DNA from: Pseudocitrobacter faecalis
Lineage (GTDB): Bacteria > Pseudomonadota > Gammaproteobacteria > Enterobacterales > Enterobacteriaceae
Length of the DNA: 64,000 bases
Assembly (NCBI GenBank): GCA_003315335.1
Contig: QNRL01000008.1
Span: 62,001 to 126,000, forward strand
Direction: 5' to 3'
In this document: positions 27,340-37,800 of the stretch, piece by piece
Position numbering within the stretch: position 1 is the stretch's first letter
Layout: each line of letters opens with the position of its first letter
Notes under the pieces: model-generated
Database searches by the model: none
What the model was told of the DNA's origin: nothing
Seen by the model: only the letters and a program-made list of their open reading frames with translations
Position numbers and translations under genes: made by a program

Positions 27340-28701
27340 ATGCATAAAGCAGGCGATGAACTGATCAAAAGCGTGATTGATATCCGCTTCTCGGCAGTGC
27401 AGTGGCGGGTTGTTGCCATCTGCTTTTTGGTGGCGCTGTTTGACGGTTTTGATACGCAGGCGGTGGCTTTTACCGGGCCCGCGATGATCGAGGCTTTTGG
27501 TGTGGAGATTAAAAATCTGGCACCGGTACTGACGGCGGGGATTGTGGGCATGACCGTGGGCGCGATGCTACTGGGCATGCTGGGCGACAGAGTGGGCCGA
27601 CGCATTACCTTGATGGTCTGCGTGCTGATTTTCTCCGTTGCCACGCTGTTAACCGCATGGAGCACCCATCTTGATTCCATTTTTGTACTGCGCGTCATTG
27701 CCGGGTTTGGCATGGGCGGCGCCACGCCGGTGTTACTGTCGCTGGCGGCGGAGTATTCACCGCATCGCCACCGTGGGCTTGTGACCACCGGCGTGCTGCT
27801 GGCGCTCCCCGCAGGCGCTATGTCTGGCGGCCTGCTGGCCGCAGAACTGTTACCGCGTTGGGGATGGCAAAGTATTTATCTGGTTGGCGGCGCCGCGCCG
27901 TTGCTGTTGCTGGGCGTGATTCTCTTCCTGCTTCCCGATTCGCTGGAATCCCTTTACGCTCGCCGCAGCGCTCGCTCGCTGAAAAAAGCTAACGCGATTC
28001 TGAGCCGCATCGCCGGACGAGAAGTGGTTCTGCCGGAGACTTCCGCTCAGGATACTGCCGTTACCGCCCAACCTGTTTCCCGTCTCAGCCATCTGTTCAG
28101 CGGCTCTCTGCGTCTGACCACCGCGGGCATCTGGAGCGTCTACTTCTTCAACTGGGTGGCGTGGTTTATGCTGCTGTCGTGGCTTCCCACGCTGCTCAAG
28201 CAGGCTGGCCTTGCGCCCGCCGATGCGCCCTACGCCTCGGTAACGGTCAATGCCGCGTTTATTGCCTTTGCGCTGCCTTTGTCATGGTTCCTGCCGCGTA
28301 TCAACACGCTGAAGATCCTCTATCTGATGTTTGCCGTCGGTATCGCCGTTGCGCTGGCATTGAGCGTTGCGATACTTCAACAGCTTTGGCTGAGCGTATT
28401 TCTGCTTATCGCCCTCGCTGGATTTGGCGTCGGTGGACAGCAGCTGGCGTTAAATTATCTGGTGGTCGCCACCTATCCCGCGGCTGTCCGCGCCACTGCG
28501 ATGGGGTGGGCGATTGGCATGGGACGCATGGGGGCGATTGTGGGCTCAGCCATCGGCGGGCTTGTGCTGAGCAGCGCGGGCACGGGCGGCTTCTTCCTGG
28601 TGCTGATTGTGCCGCTGGTCATCTCCTTTGCCAGCCTGTTGCTGCTGCGCCGCCGTTACGTGCAGCAGCAGGCGGCGCAGGATGGGATTGCGGTTCACTG
28701 A
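27340..28701 (+). CDS. MFS transporter, aromatic acid:H+ symporter (AAHS) family
   Basis: A 453-residue, 12-helix major facilitator. The first helix carries the AAHS hallmark DGFDTQ (LFDGFDTQAVAFTGPAM) and the loop 2-3 motif is GMLGDRVGRR. These proteins (PcaK, BenK and relatives) import aromatic acids such as benzoates or protocatechuate with protons. The central cytoplasmic loop (ARRSARSLKKANAILSRIAG) separates the two six-helix halves. GGAG lies about ten bases before the ATG. No catabolic gene is adjacent; the only neighbour is a damaged LysR gene that overlaps its 3' end by seven bases. The substrate is unknown. Confidence 0.85.
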   Translation: MHKAGDELIKSVIDIRFSAVQWRVVAICFLVALFDGFDTQAVAFTGPAMIEAFGVEIKNLAPVLTAGIVGMTVGAMLLGMLGDRVGRRITLMVCVLIFSVATLLTAWSTHLDSIFVLRVIAGFGMGGATPVLLSLAAEYSPHRHRGLVTTGVLLALPAGAMSGGLLAAELLPRWGWQSIYLVGGAAPLLLLGVILFLLPDSLESLYARRSARSLKKANAILSRIAGREVVLPETSAQDTAVTAQPVSRLSHLFSGSLRLTTAGIWSVYFFNWVAWFMLLSWLPTLLKQAGLAPADAPYASVTVNAAFIAFALPLSWFLPRINTLKILYLMFAVGIAVALALSVAILQQLWLSVFLLIALAGFGVGGQQLALNYLVVATYPAAVRATAMGWAIGMGRMGAIVGSAIGGLVLSSAGTGGFFLVLIVPLVISFASLLLLRRRYVQQQAAQDGIAVH

Positions 28702-29570
28702 CCGCTCGCGGAACGCAGTAGATTTTTGCAACGTTCAACCAGCGGATTGGCCTCATGTTTACGATAGCTCAGGATGATGGGCGAGGTGACATGAGGCTCC
28801 TTTACGCAGACATAACGCACGCCCTCATGGTGAATTTGCTTTGCTGATTCAGGTACCAGTGCGACGCCTAAACCTGCGGCAACCAGCGCGAGTGCTGTTT
28901 GCATATCATTCGCCTGCTGACGCTGGTCGATACTCAGATGATGTTGCTCAAATATGCGCAGCGTGTGATCCGCGTAGCCCGGACGCGGTTGTGCAGGGTA
29001 GAGAATAAACGGCTGCTGACTCAGTTCGGCCAGGCTTATCGGGTCGCCATTTCGCGCGTGGTTGCCCGGTAGCGCGGCCACCAGTGGCTCCTCACGGATC
29101 GTTAACTGCTCAATCTCGCTGTCATGCAGATAAATACGGCCAAAGCCAACGTCAATCCGTCCTTTCTTCAGCGCGTCGATTTGCCGCAGCGTGACCATCT
29201 CCTGCATCTCAACAGCAATATCATTCTCATCGTTAAGCCGCCGGATAAGCGAGGGCAGCGCTCCATAAAGCATGGAAGGCGCAAACCCGATGCTCAAACG
29301 TGCGCGTGAGGCATGGGCAATCTACCGGGTTTGGTGCGCGATCTCTTCCAGTCGGTTAAAGAGCGGTTCGATTTGCTGATAAAGATAAGTACCGGCTTCG
29401 GTCAGCGCCAGCGGGCGAGTACGTGTGATGAGTGTGACGTTCAGTTGTGATTCCAGTTGCTGGATTTGCCGACTCAACGGCGGCTGCGCGATGTGAAGGT
29501 TTTCCGCCGCCCGCGAAAAACTCAGCGTGCGGCACACTTCCTGGTAGTAGCGCAAATGGCGCAGTTCCAT
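28695..29570 (-). pseudogene. LysR-type regulator interrupted by an in-frame amber codon
   Basis: The full frame would encode 291 residues, the normal LysR length. It starts at ATG 29570 (AGGAG five bases upstream) with a winged helix (MELRHLRYYQEVCRTLSFSR, AENLHIAQPPLSRQIQQLES). A TAG at 29322-29324 stops it after residue 82. The same frame then continues to 28695 as an intact effector-binding domain (IDVGFGRIY, LVAALPGNHA, GLGVALVPES). A single base change (for example CAG to TAG) explains this, so it is a recent nonsense mutation, an amber-suppressed gene or a sequencing error. The effector domain resembles the BenM/CatM group, matching the aromatic transporter next to it. As written, only a DNA-binding fragment would be made. 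Confidence 0.85.
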
Positions 29571-30355
29571 GCATTCTCCTGCGGTAAAGGGTTTTATGAG
29601 TGTTTATCTTTTCTTAATGGTGATGATTCACTGTAGTCCATTTTTTTCAGCGAGAGATCCCTAAGAACAGTTGACCTCACTGAACGCTTTACCCCCCTCT
29701 GGACATTCTTTGTGGAATCCTTTAAACGCCTGGTTTTATCTGGGTTGCTCTCTTTTCTTTGCCGTCGAAAATACGTTTTTGCGGTGTCCGATTGCTCACG
29801 ATAATTACGTATATTGATCGATTTCCCTGAACTATTCTTTAGAGGGGTATTCATCTTGAATTAAGAAGTATTGCTAATAAAAGAAAAGGGAAACCTAACT
29901 ATAAATAACGGTGATTGATTAATTTATTTGTTTTTTTAGTGCTACGAAGATGTTTCTACAAGCGAGTGTTTAGAGGGGTGATTTTATCAAAGTGACGTTT
30001 TGTGCTTAAGGTGTTCTTTTCTAACGTGTTGAAACAGATCTTTTTTTTACTTTAACCCTTCTTGCGGTAGGGGGTTGTTTGTATGATTTAATGATATGCG
30101 ATCTTATTAACAAAAATCTTACATTGTTAGTGTGGATATGGTGTTTGGGTTGTGTTAGATTTTTCTTAATGAAAATTCTCAAAAGAAAAATTTTTCAATT
30201 TTACTGCTGAGTGATCGGGTGAACTTTGTGGTTGCAAGGTCAGTGAACAGGCTATTGATCAGTATCATTAATGATTTTGATGTATTAATTCGTAGTGAGG
30301 TGCTTATTTTGCCTCAGGAATAATAATTGGAACCTGGTCATGAAAAGCAGCGTGA
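29571..30355. other. Long AT-rich region before the type I secretion operon
   Basis: About 785 bp, very AT-rich with long A/T tracts. An 86-codon minus-strand frame (29594-29854) is Lys/Arg-rich, lacks a ribosome site and resembles nothing known to me, so I do not call it. The region should hold the promoter of the TolC-adhesin operon and looks like an H-NS target by composition. Confidence 0.5.
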
Positions 30356-31711
30356 GTGAAAAGGATGGCTCCTCTGAAAATATCAGTCTTATTTCCGATT
30401 ATTGTTATGGCAATAGTGATGCAGATCCCCCCGGCGATCGCCGCCCCCGCTCCGGCCTGGGCGTCTCGCCCGGATATTGCGCAGGCAGCGGTGGTGGATT
30501 TGAAAGAAAGCGTTCTGTTTGCGCTTAATCGCGATCCCTCCGTTAACGAGCAGGCCGCCCAGCTTGGAATAGGAGAGGGCATGGTGGATGAAGCGCGCAG
30601 CGCATGGTTTCCGCAGGTTGCGCTGTCTGGCAGTACCGGACATAGCCGGACGACGGATTCCAGCGGTTCGATGAACAATTCCGCCCAGTGGGGAATGAGC
30701 ATTACCCAGCTGGTCTACGATTTTGGTCGTACCAATAGCGCGATCGATAAACAGTCATCACAACGGGATAGCTACCGTTTCCAGTTAATGAGCACCTTCA
30801 CGAGCGTTGCGGAGGAAACGGCGCTTTCCTACATCGATATTTTGCGTTATCAGGCGTTGATTCGTGTCTCTGAAGAGGGCTGGAAGGCGCTGGATAACGT
30901 CCGTCAGTTGTCTGAGTACCGGGCAAACGCGGGGCTCAACTCCCGTTCCGAAGTGTTACAAACCGAAACCCGGATGGCCGGCATGCAGGCGACGCTTGAG
31001 CAGTATCGCGCCGGGCTTGAGAGCGCGACGGCTCGATTCGGCGTGCTGACCGGGATCACCGCCAAAACCTATCGCCCTTTGCCTGAGGCTTTAGCCCTTG
31101 AGCAAAAACCGCTCTCCGAAATTGAATACTCCCATATTCCGGCGGTGATGGCCGCCGAAGCTAACGAGCAGGCATCACGTTACAACGTCGAAGGCGCAAA
31201 ATCCGAACACTGGCCGTCGGTCAGTGTTCGCGGAGGGCGCACGCGCTATGAGTCCAGCAACCGTAACTACTGGGATGATCAAATCCAGGTGGTGGTCGAT
31301 GCGCCGATTTATCAGGGCGGCGCCGTTTCAGCGCGTATCGCTCAGGCGCAGGAAGCGCGCAAAATGGCCTCTTCGCGCGTAGAGCAAGCCAAATTCGACG
31401 TGCTGCAAAAAGCCTCCGTTGCCGCCGCCGACTGGCGTGGTGCACAGGGGCGCGAAGCCGCGGGAGCGTTGCAGCATCGCAATGCGATTCGCACCCGTGA
31501 CGTTTACAGGGATGAGTACAAATTGGGCAAACGCAGCCTCAATGATTTGCTCAGCGTTGAGCAGGATGTGTATCAGGCTGCTTACTCGCAAACCCTTGCT
31601 GATTTCGATGGCTGGACTGCGGCGGTGAACTATGCCGCCGCAACAGACAATTTATTGCCGTTAGTAGGAATTCAAAAACACGTAACCTCGACACTACCGG
31701 AACTGAAATAG
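30356..31711 (+). CDS. TolC-family outer-membrane channel of the type I secretion system
   Basis: A 451-residue TolC-like protein. A hydrophobic signal peptide (PLKISVLFPIIVMAIVMQIP) is followed by the two-fold repeated outer-membrane efflux protein pattern: ALNRDPSVNEQAAQL opens the first half, AEANEQASRYNVEGAKSEHW the second. GMSITQLVYDFGRT and QVVVDAPIYQGG mark the membrane strands. It forms the outer-membrane exit for the giant adhesin encoded next, with the ABC exporter and HlyD adaptor further on. The start is uncertain between GTG 30356 and ATG 30365. The gap to the adhesin is 116 bp. It corresponds in role to siiC or bapB, although the gene order differs. Confidence 0.9.
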   Translation: MKRMAPLKISVLFPIIVMAIVMQIPPAIAAPAPAWASRPDIAQAAVVDLKESVLFALNRDPSVNEQAAQLGIGEGMVDEARSAWFPQVALSGSTGHSRTTDSSGSMNNSAQWGMSITQLVYDFGRTNSAIDKQSSQRDSYRFQLMSTFTSVAEETALSYIDILRYQALIRVSEEGWKALDNVRQLSEYRANAGLNSRSEVLQTETRMAGMQATLEQYRAGLESATARFGVLTGITAKTYRPLPEALALEQKPLSEIEYSHIPAVMAAEANEQASRYNVEGAKSEHWPSVSVRGGRTRYESSNRNYWDDQIQVVVDAPIYQGGAVSARIAQAQEARKMASSRVEQAKFDVLQKASVAAADWRGAQGREAAGALQHRNAIRTRDVYRDEYKLGKRSLNDLLSVEQDVYQAAYSQTLADFDGWTAAVNYAAATDNLLPLVGIQKHVTSTLPELK

Positions 31712-31827
31712 CCCGCAAAAAATAAATGCGAGCCAGATTGTGAAAAATGGGATTGATTTCTCAGGGGATCCCTTATTCGCCATCTCAGGAAAAACGCAGT
31801 TCCGCAGATACTTACAAGGAGCCTCCT

Positions 31828-34800
31828 GTGTCTAAAACAATCAATATCATCGCCCGTAAAACCGCCAGTAAAACAGTCCTCAACAGTGAGGGGAATCTCT
31901 CCATTTTACTGACCGAACCGAGCGTAGTGCAGATTCAGGGGGCGCCGGCAAACGTCGAGCGATATGTTCGTCAGGGACAAGACCTGCTCATCTACATGAA
32001 AGATGGCTCGGTCATCCGCTGCAGCAACTATTTTTCAGCCTTTGGCGAAGAGGACGGTAAACAGTCAGAGCTGGTGTTTATGGATGACAACCAGCAACTG
32101 ACCCATATCACTTTTGCCGAAACGGGCGAAAGCCTGGGCATGGGCCAGGTTGCGCTGACGCCGCAGGCGACGCCGATTGCCAGTATTGAACCTTTTATCG
32201 AACAGAACGCGCTGGATAACCTGCCGTGGGGCTGGATTGCAGGCGGCGTGCTGGTGGGCGGCGGCATTGGCGCTCTGCTGGCAAATGATGATGGTGGGGG
32301 GAGCCATACCACTGTCATCGATAATACCAGGCCTGTTGAGACGGCAAAGCCGTCGTTTGTTGTCTCTGACGATCAGGGTGACAAGCAGGGCGTATTGAGC
32401 AGCAATGCGCTGACCGATGACACCACCCCAACGTTCTCCGGCACCGGGCAGCCGGGTAGCACGATTCAAATCAAAGATGCCAGCGGCAACACCGTCGCCA
32501 GCGCGATGGTCAGCAGCGACGGCACCTGGAAAGTGACGTTACCGACCCAGGATGCAGGCTCGCATACCTGGAGCGTGGTGCAGATCGACGGGAGCAAAAC
32601 TACCGATGGCGGCAAAATCACCCTGGAAGTGGTGACGGCGAAGGCCAGTATTACCGCAGATACCGTGAGCGGCGATAACGTCGTCAACGCAACAGAAGCG
32701 GCCAGCGCCGTTATCGTCAGCGGACAGTCAAAAGAGCTCGCGGCGGGCACCACGCTCACTGTGACGCTAAACGGCAAAACGTACACCACAGAAGTGGGCG
32801 CAAACGGAAGCTGGCAGGTTTCGGTGCCTGCCGCCGATATCGGCAAGCTGGCACAGGGTACGCATCAGGTCAAGGTCACGGGTACGGATAGCACCGGCAA
32901 TATCATCACGGGTGAACAAACCCTGATGGTGGATACCCAGGCACCAAATACGACAATCAATAAGCTGACTGATGACAACGTTCTTAACAGCGGTGAGCTG
33001 GCGACAGCGCAAAGCCTGAGTGGTACAACCGACGCCGAAGAAGGGCAGACGGTCACCGTAAACATTGGCGGCAAGAGCTGGACGACCACCGTCCAGGCTG
33101 GCGGAAAATGGCAGATTTCCATCGATGCCGACGCGCTTGCAACGCTCCCTCAGGGGCCGAATGCCATTACCGTCACGGTCAGCGACAAGGCGGGTAACGA
33201 AACCACCACGACGGGCAGCGTGACAATAAGCAGCATCGGGCCAGCCCTCACGGTGGATAGCCTGACTGCTGATAACGTGCTGAATGCCCAGGAACAATCG
33301 GAAGTGCAGATCCTCAGCGGTACCACCGATGCCGCGCCGGGTAGCAAAGTGGAAGTGACCATCAATGGCACCACGATAATCGGCGCGATCTCCAGCGACG
33401 GGAAGTGGAGCGCGCCGTTAACCCCTGCGCTGATTAGCCAGCTTGAGCAGGGGCAGCACACGGCCCAGATTACCATCACCGATGCGGCGGGCAACGTCAG
33501 CAGCGGTGAGCACACCTTCACGATGGCGGCGGAAGCGCCGGTAATCCAGATTGATGAGATCAATGGTGCGCAGACGCTGAACGCGGATAGTGTCAGCCAG
33601 CCGTTGACCATTTCCGGTACCACTAACCTTGCGGTGGGCACTGAATTAACCGTTACTCTGAACGGCCAGGTTTATCAGTCTACCGTTGAAAGCGCGCAGG
33701 GCGGGGGCAACTGCTGGTCAGTCATTGTCCCGGTGGAAGACCTGGTGTCACTGGATAACACCACCTACGCGGTGACCGTCGCGGGGGCCAACGCGATTGG
33801 TAACGCGGTGGAAAACAGCGGCAAGCTGGTAGTGGATACTTTATCGCCAGTGGTGACGCTGAATACCGTCGCTGGCGATAACCTGCTGGGCGTGGACGAT
33901 GTGGCGCAAAGCCAGTTCATCACCGGTTCTGTCAGCTATGCGAAACCGGGCGATACCGTCGCTGTTTCGTTGAACGGCATTTTGCTGGGCAACGCTGTCG
34001 TTAAAAGCGATCTGAGCTGGGAGAGGGAAGTGACCTCCGCGCAGTTGCAGGCGCTGGGCGACACTGAAGTGAATATCACCGCCACCGTGACCAACTTCAG
34101 CGGCAACAGCGCCACGACTCACGGGGCATTCGTGATCAGCGCTAACCTGCCGGGTCTCGGCGTGGACATCGTCTCCGGTGATGACATCATTAACGCCATC
34201 GAACTGAATCAATCCCTGACCATCAGCGGTACCAGCAGCCATATTCAGGCAGGCACGACTGTACAACTGGAGATCAATGGTCAAGCGTTTACCGCGCAGA
34301 TTGGCCCTGGCGGGCGCTGGCAGACGGGCATCAGCAGCGACCAACTGAAAACGCTGGTTGAGGGGCAGGACAGCCTGACCATCACCGTCTCTGCTAATGA
34401 CGGCTTCAACGAGGCAACCGGCAGTCATGGTGTGACCGTCGATCTCAACCCGGTCGCTGTCTCCATCAACCCGGTGACGGGCGATGACATGATCAATGCC
34501 GCCGAAAAAGGGGCGGGGATCACACTGGAAGGTCTGACGCAGAACGTGGAAGCGGGCCAGACCGTGGTGATCCGTATTGGCGGTGCAACCCTGACCGCTA
34601 CCGTAGAGGGCGACGGTAGCTGGCATTGTGACGTGCCGGCAAGCGTGCTGTCGAATCTTGCCGATGGCGCGGCGGATATTCAGGTCAGCGTGACCAATAC
34701 CAGCGGCAACACCGCCAGTAGCGGTCGGCAGGTCACTGTCGATACGCAGCCTCCGTCTGTTAGCATTAACGCCCTGACCGATGACAACATTCTTAACGCG

Positions 34801-37800
34801 GCAGAAGCGACGCACACCGCCGGGCAAATCCTGAGCGGCATCACCTCGGCAGAGCCGGGGCAGACTGTTACAGTTCGCCTAAATGGTAAATCCTACCCCG
34901 CTGAAGTAGCAGATGATGGCACCTGGCGCCTGACCGTTCCGAAAGCAGATTTAACCGCGCTGGGTCAGGGCGCGCAAAGCGTCACGGTGACCGTACAGGA
35001 TCGCGCAGGCAACAGTAGCACCACATCGCAGGACATCCTGGTCGATACCCTCGCACCGACGGTGATTATCGACACATTCACCGCCGATAACGTGATAAAC
35101 CAGGGCGAGCATCAACTGGCGCAGGTGATTTCCGGCTCCAGCACCGGGGGCATCGCGGGTGATAGCGTGACCGTCACGCTGTACTACGGCACTGGCAGTG
35201 ACGCACAGACAGAAACCTTCACCACCGTACTGGATGCCGCTGGCCGCTGGAGCATCGGCGTCGCGGCTGACAAGATTCAGGCCCTTGCCGCAGGTGAGGC
35301 GAAAATTACCGCCAGCATTACCGACAAAGCCGGTAACACCGGTGAGAGTGAAAATGTCTTTACCGTGAGCCTTGCCGCGCCGGAAATCGCCATTAATCAC
35401 GGTGTGGCAAGCGACGATGTGATCAACGCCATCGAAAAAGGCCAGAGCCTGGAGGTGAGCGGTAGCAGCAACCAGCCGGGCCGTCAGATAACGCTGATCC
35501 TCAACGGGCGTGAATACCAGACAACCGCCGACGCGCAGGGTGACTGGTCTGTCACGATCACCCCGGCAGACCTCGCGGCGCTGGGCGAAGCGCAATACAC
35601 CCTCAGCGCAAGCGTGACCGATAGCGCGGGCAACAGCGCCTCAACCAGCCATAACGTGGTAGTGGATACCGCCGCGCCGCAGGTGGTGATAACCGGGCTT
35701 GATGGCAACGACAGCGTCATCAGCCTCGATGAAGTCAACACCGGGCAGATCCTGACGGGCTACGTGGTCAACGCGGAAGCGGGCAGCACTGTCACGGTGA
35801 CCGTGGGCGGCATTAGCAAAGACGCCATCGTGAACGGTGCTGGCGAATGGAACATCGAATTAACCAAAGATGAACTCACCGCGCTGGGCGATGGTGAACT
35901 GAACTTTACGGCGGAAGTCACCAACGTCCACGGCAACCGTGGCACAGGCGAATATCAGGCCGAAATTGACGCCACTCTTCCGGGGATCCGCATCGACACC
36001 GTGGCAGGTGATGACGTGGTTAACCTGATTGAACAGGGCGCGCCGGTAGTGATCAGCGGTACGGTAAGCGGTGCGAATACCGGGGCGGCTGTCCTGGTCT
36101 CCGTGAATGGCAAGGATTACAGTACCACGCTGCACGCGGACGGTACCTGGTCGGTGACCGTTGCGGCGACCGATGTTGCACGCTGGCCGAAGGACGCGCT
36201 GAAGATTGATGCCAGTGTCGATGACCACGCCGGAAATACCGGCTCCTGGCAGCATACGATCGATGTGGATCTCGATACCGTGGCTATCTCAATTGAGAAC
36301 GTCACCGCAGATAACGTGATTAACGCCACCGAGCAGGGGCAGCCGCTGGTACTGAAGGGGACGACATCCGGTGTGGAAGCGGGCCAGACGGTGACCATTC
36401 TGTTTGGGGGTCATCAGTACACCACCACCGTTGATGAAAATAACGGCTGGAGTTACACCCTGTCGCCATCTGACCTGGCTTCGCTGCGCGAAGGTGACGC
36501 GACGGTGCAGGTAAGCGTCAGTAACCAGAACGGCAATCAGGCGCACAGCGCACAGGATTACGAGGTTGATCTCAGTGCACCGACGATTGTGGTCGATGCG
36601 GTCACCGGTGATAACGTGATTAACGCGGCAGAAGCCACGGCCGGGTTTACCATTCAGGGCCAGAGCAACGCGGAGATGGGCCAGAAAGGTCAGGTGACCT
36701 GGAATGGAAAAGCGTACGAGGTCGTTGTTCAGGCCGATGGTAGCTGGAGCGCGCAGATCGATGCGGCGGATGCGGCGCAGGTACCGCAAGGCCCGCAGCA
36801 GGTCGTGGTCACTCTGACGGATAAAGCCGGAAACAGCACGACAACCACGCAAACGCTGCTGGTGGATACCCAGGCGCCTGTTGTCACCATTGATAAGGTC
36901 GGCGGCAGCGACAACACGCTGAACAGCACCGAACATCGCCAGTCGCAAATTATCAGCGGCAGCGTTACGGACGCAGCGGCGGGCGATATTGTCACCGTTG
37001 CGGTAGGAAGCTGGAGCATCACCACCGTGCTGGACGCCGCCGGGCGCTGGAGCGTTGGGATGCCTGCGGATTCCGTCCTCGATCTCAAGGAAGGCAAGCA
37101 AACTATTCTGGTGACCGTCAAAGACAGCGCCGGAAACATTGGCACGGGCAGCCATGACTTCAATGTCGCCCTGGCCGCGCCGGAAATCGCTATCAATGCG
37201 GTAGACAATAACGGCGTTATCAACGCGCAGATGCGTGGCGAAGGCATTACGCTTACCGGCACCAGCAACCAGAAGGGTGTTGAGGTAACCCTGACCCTCA
37301 ACGGCAAAAATTACACGGCCACCACCGATGCTGACAGCGGCGTCTGGCAGGTCGCGTTATCGCCTGCCGATTTGGCGCTGTTAGGCGAGGCCGGTTATAC
37401 GCTGGTTGCCAGCGTCACTGATGCCGTGGGCAACAGCGCCAGCGCAAGCCAGGCCATCCTGGTGGATACCGCATCCCCGGTGCTGCAAATCGACGGCCTG
37501 CAAAACAATAGTGATGATGTCATCAACATTGATGAACTGGCCACAGCGCAGACGCTGACGGGTTCTACCCAGAATGTTGAAGCCGGAAAAACGGTGACCA
37601 TCACCATCGGCGGTCAGGATTATGAGGCGCGGGTTGAGGCTAACGGTACCTGGGAGCTGGAACTTCCGAAGGCGATGCTGGAGGCCTTAGGCGATGGTCG
37701 CCTGACGGCGACCGCCTCTGTCACTAACGAACATGGCAACAGTACGCAAAGCCAGTATCAGTTCACCATCGATATCGACAAACCGGGCATTCGTATCGAT

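Noticed and set aside
29594-29854. 86-codon Lys/Arg-rich minus-strand frame
   Set aside because: No ribosome site and no similarity I recognise; likely chance in the gap before the type I operon.
31747-31827. Upstream ATG start for the giant adhesin
   Set aside because: The GTG at 31828 has AAGGAG at ideal spacing and starts exactly at the BapA-prefix-like sequence.
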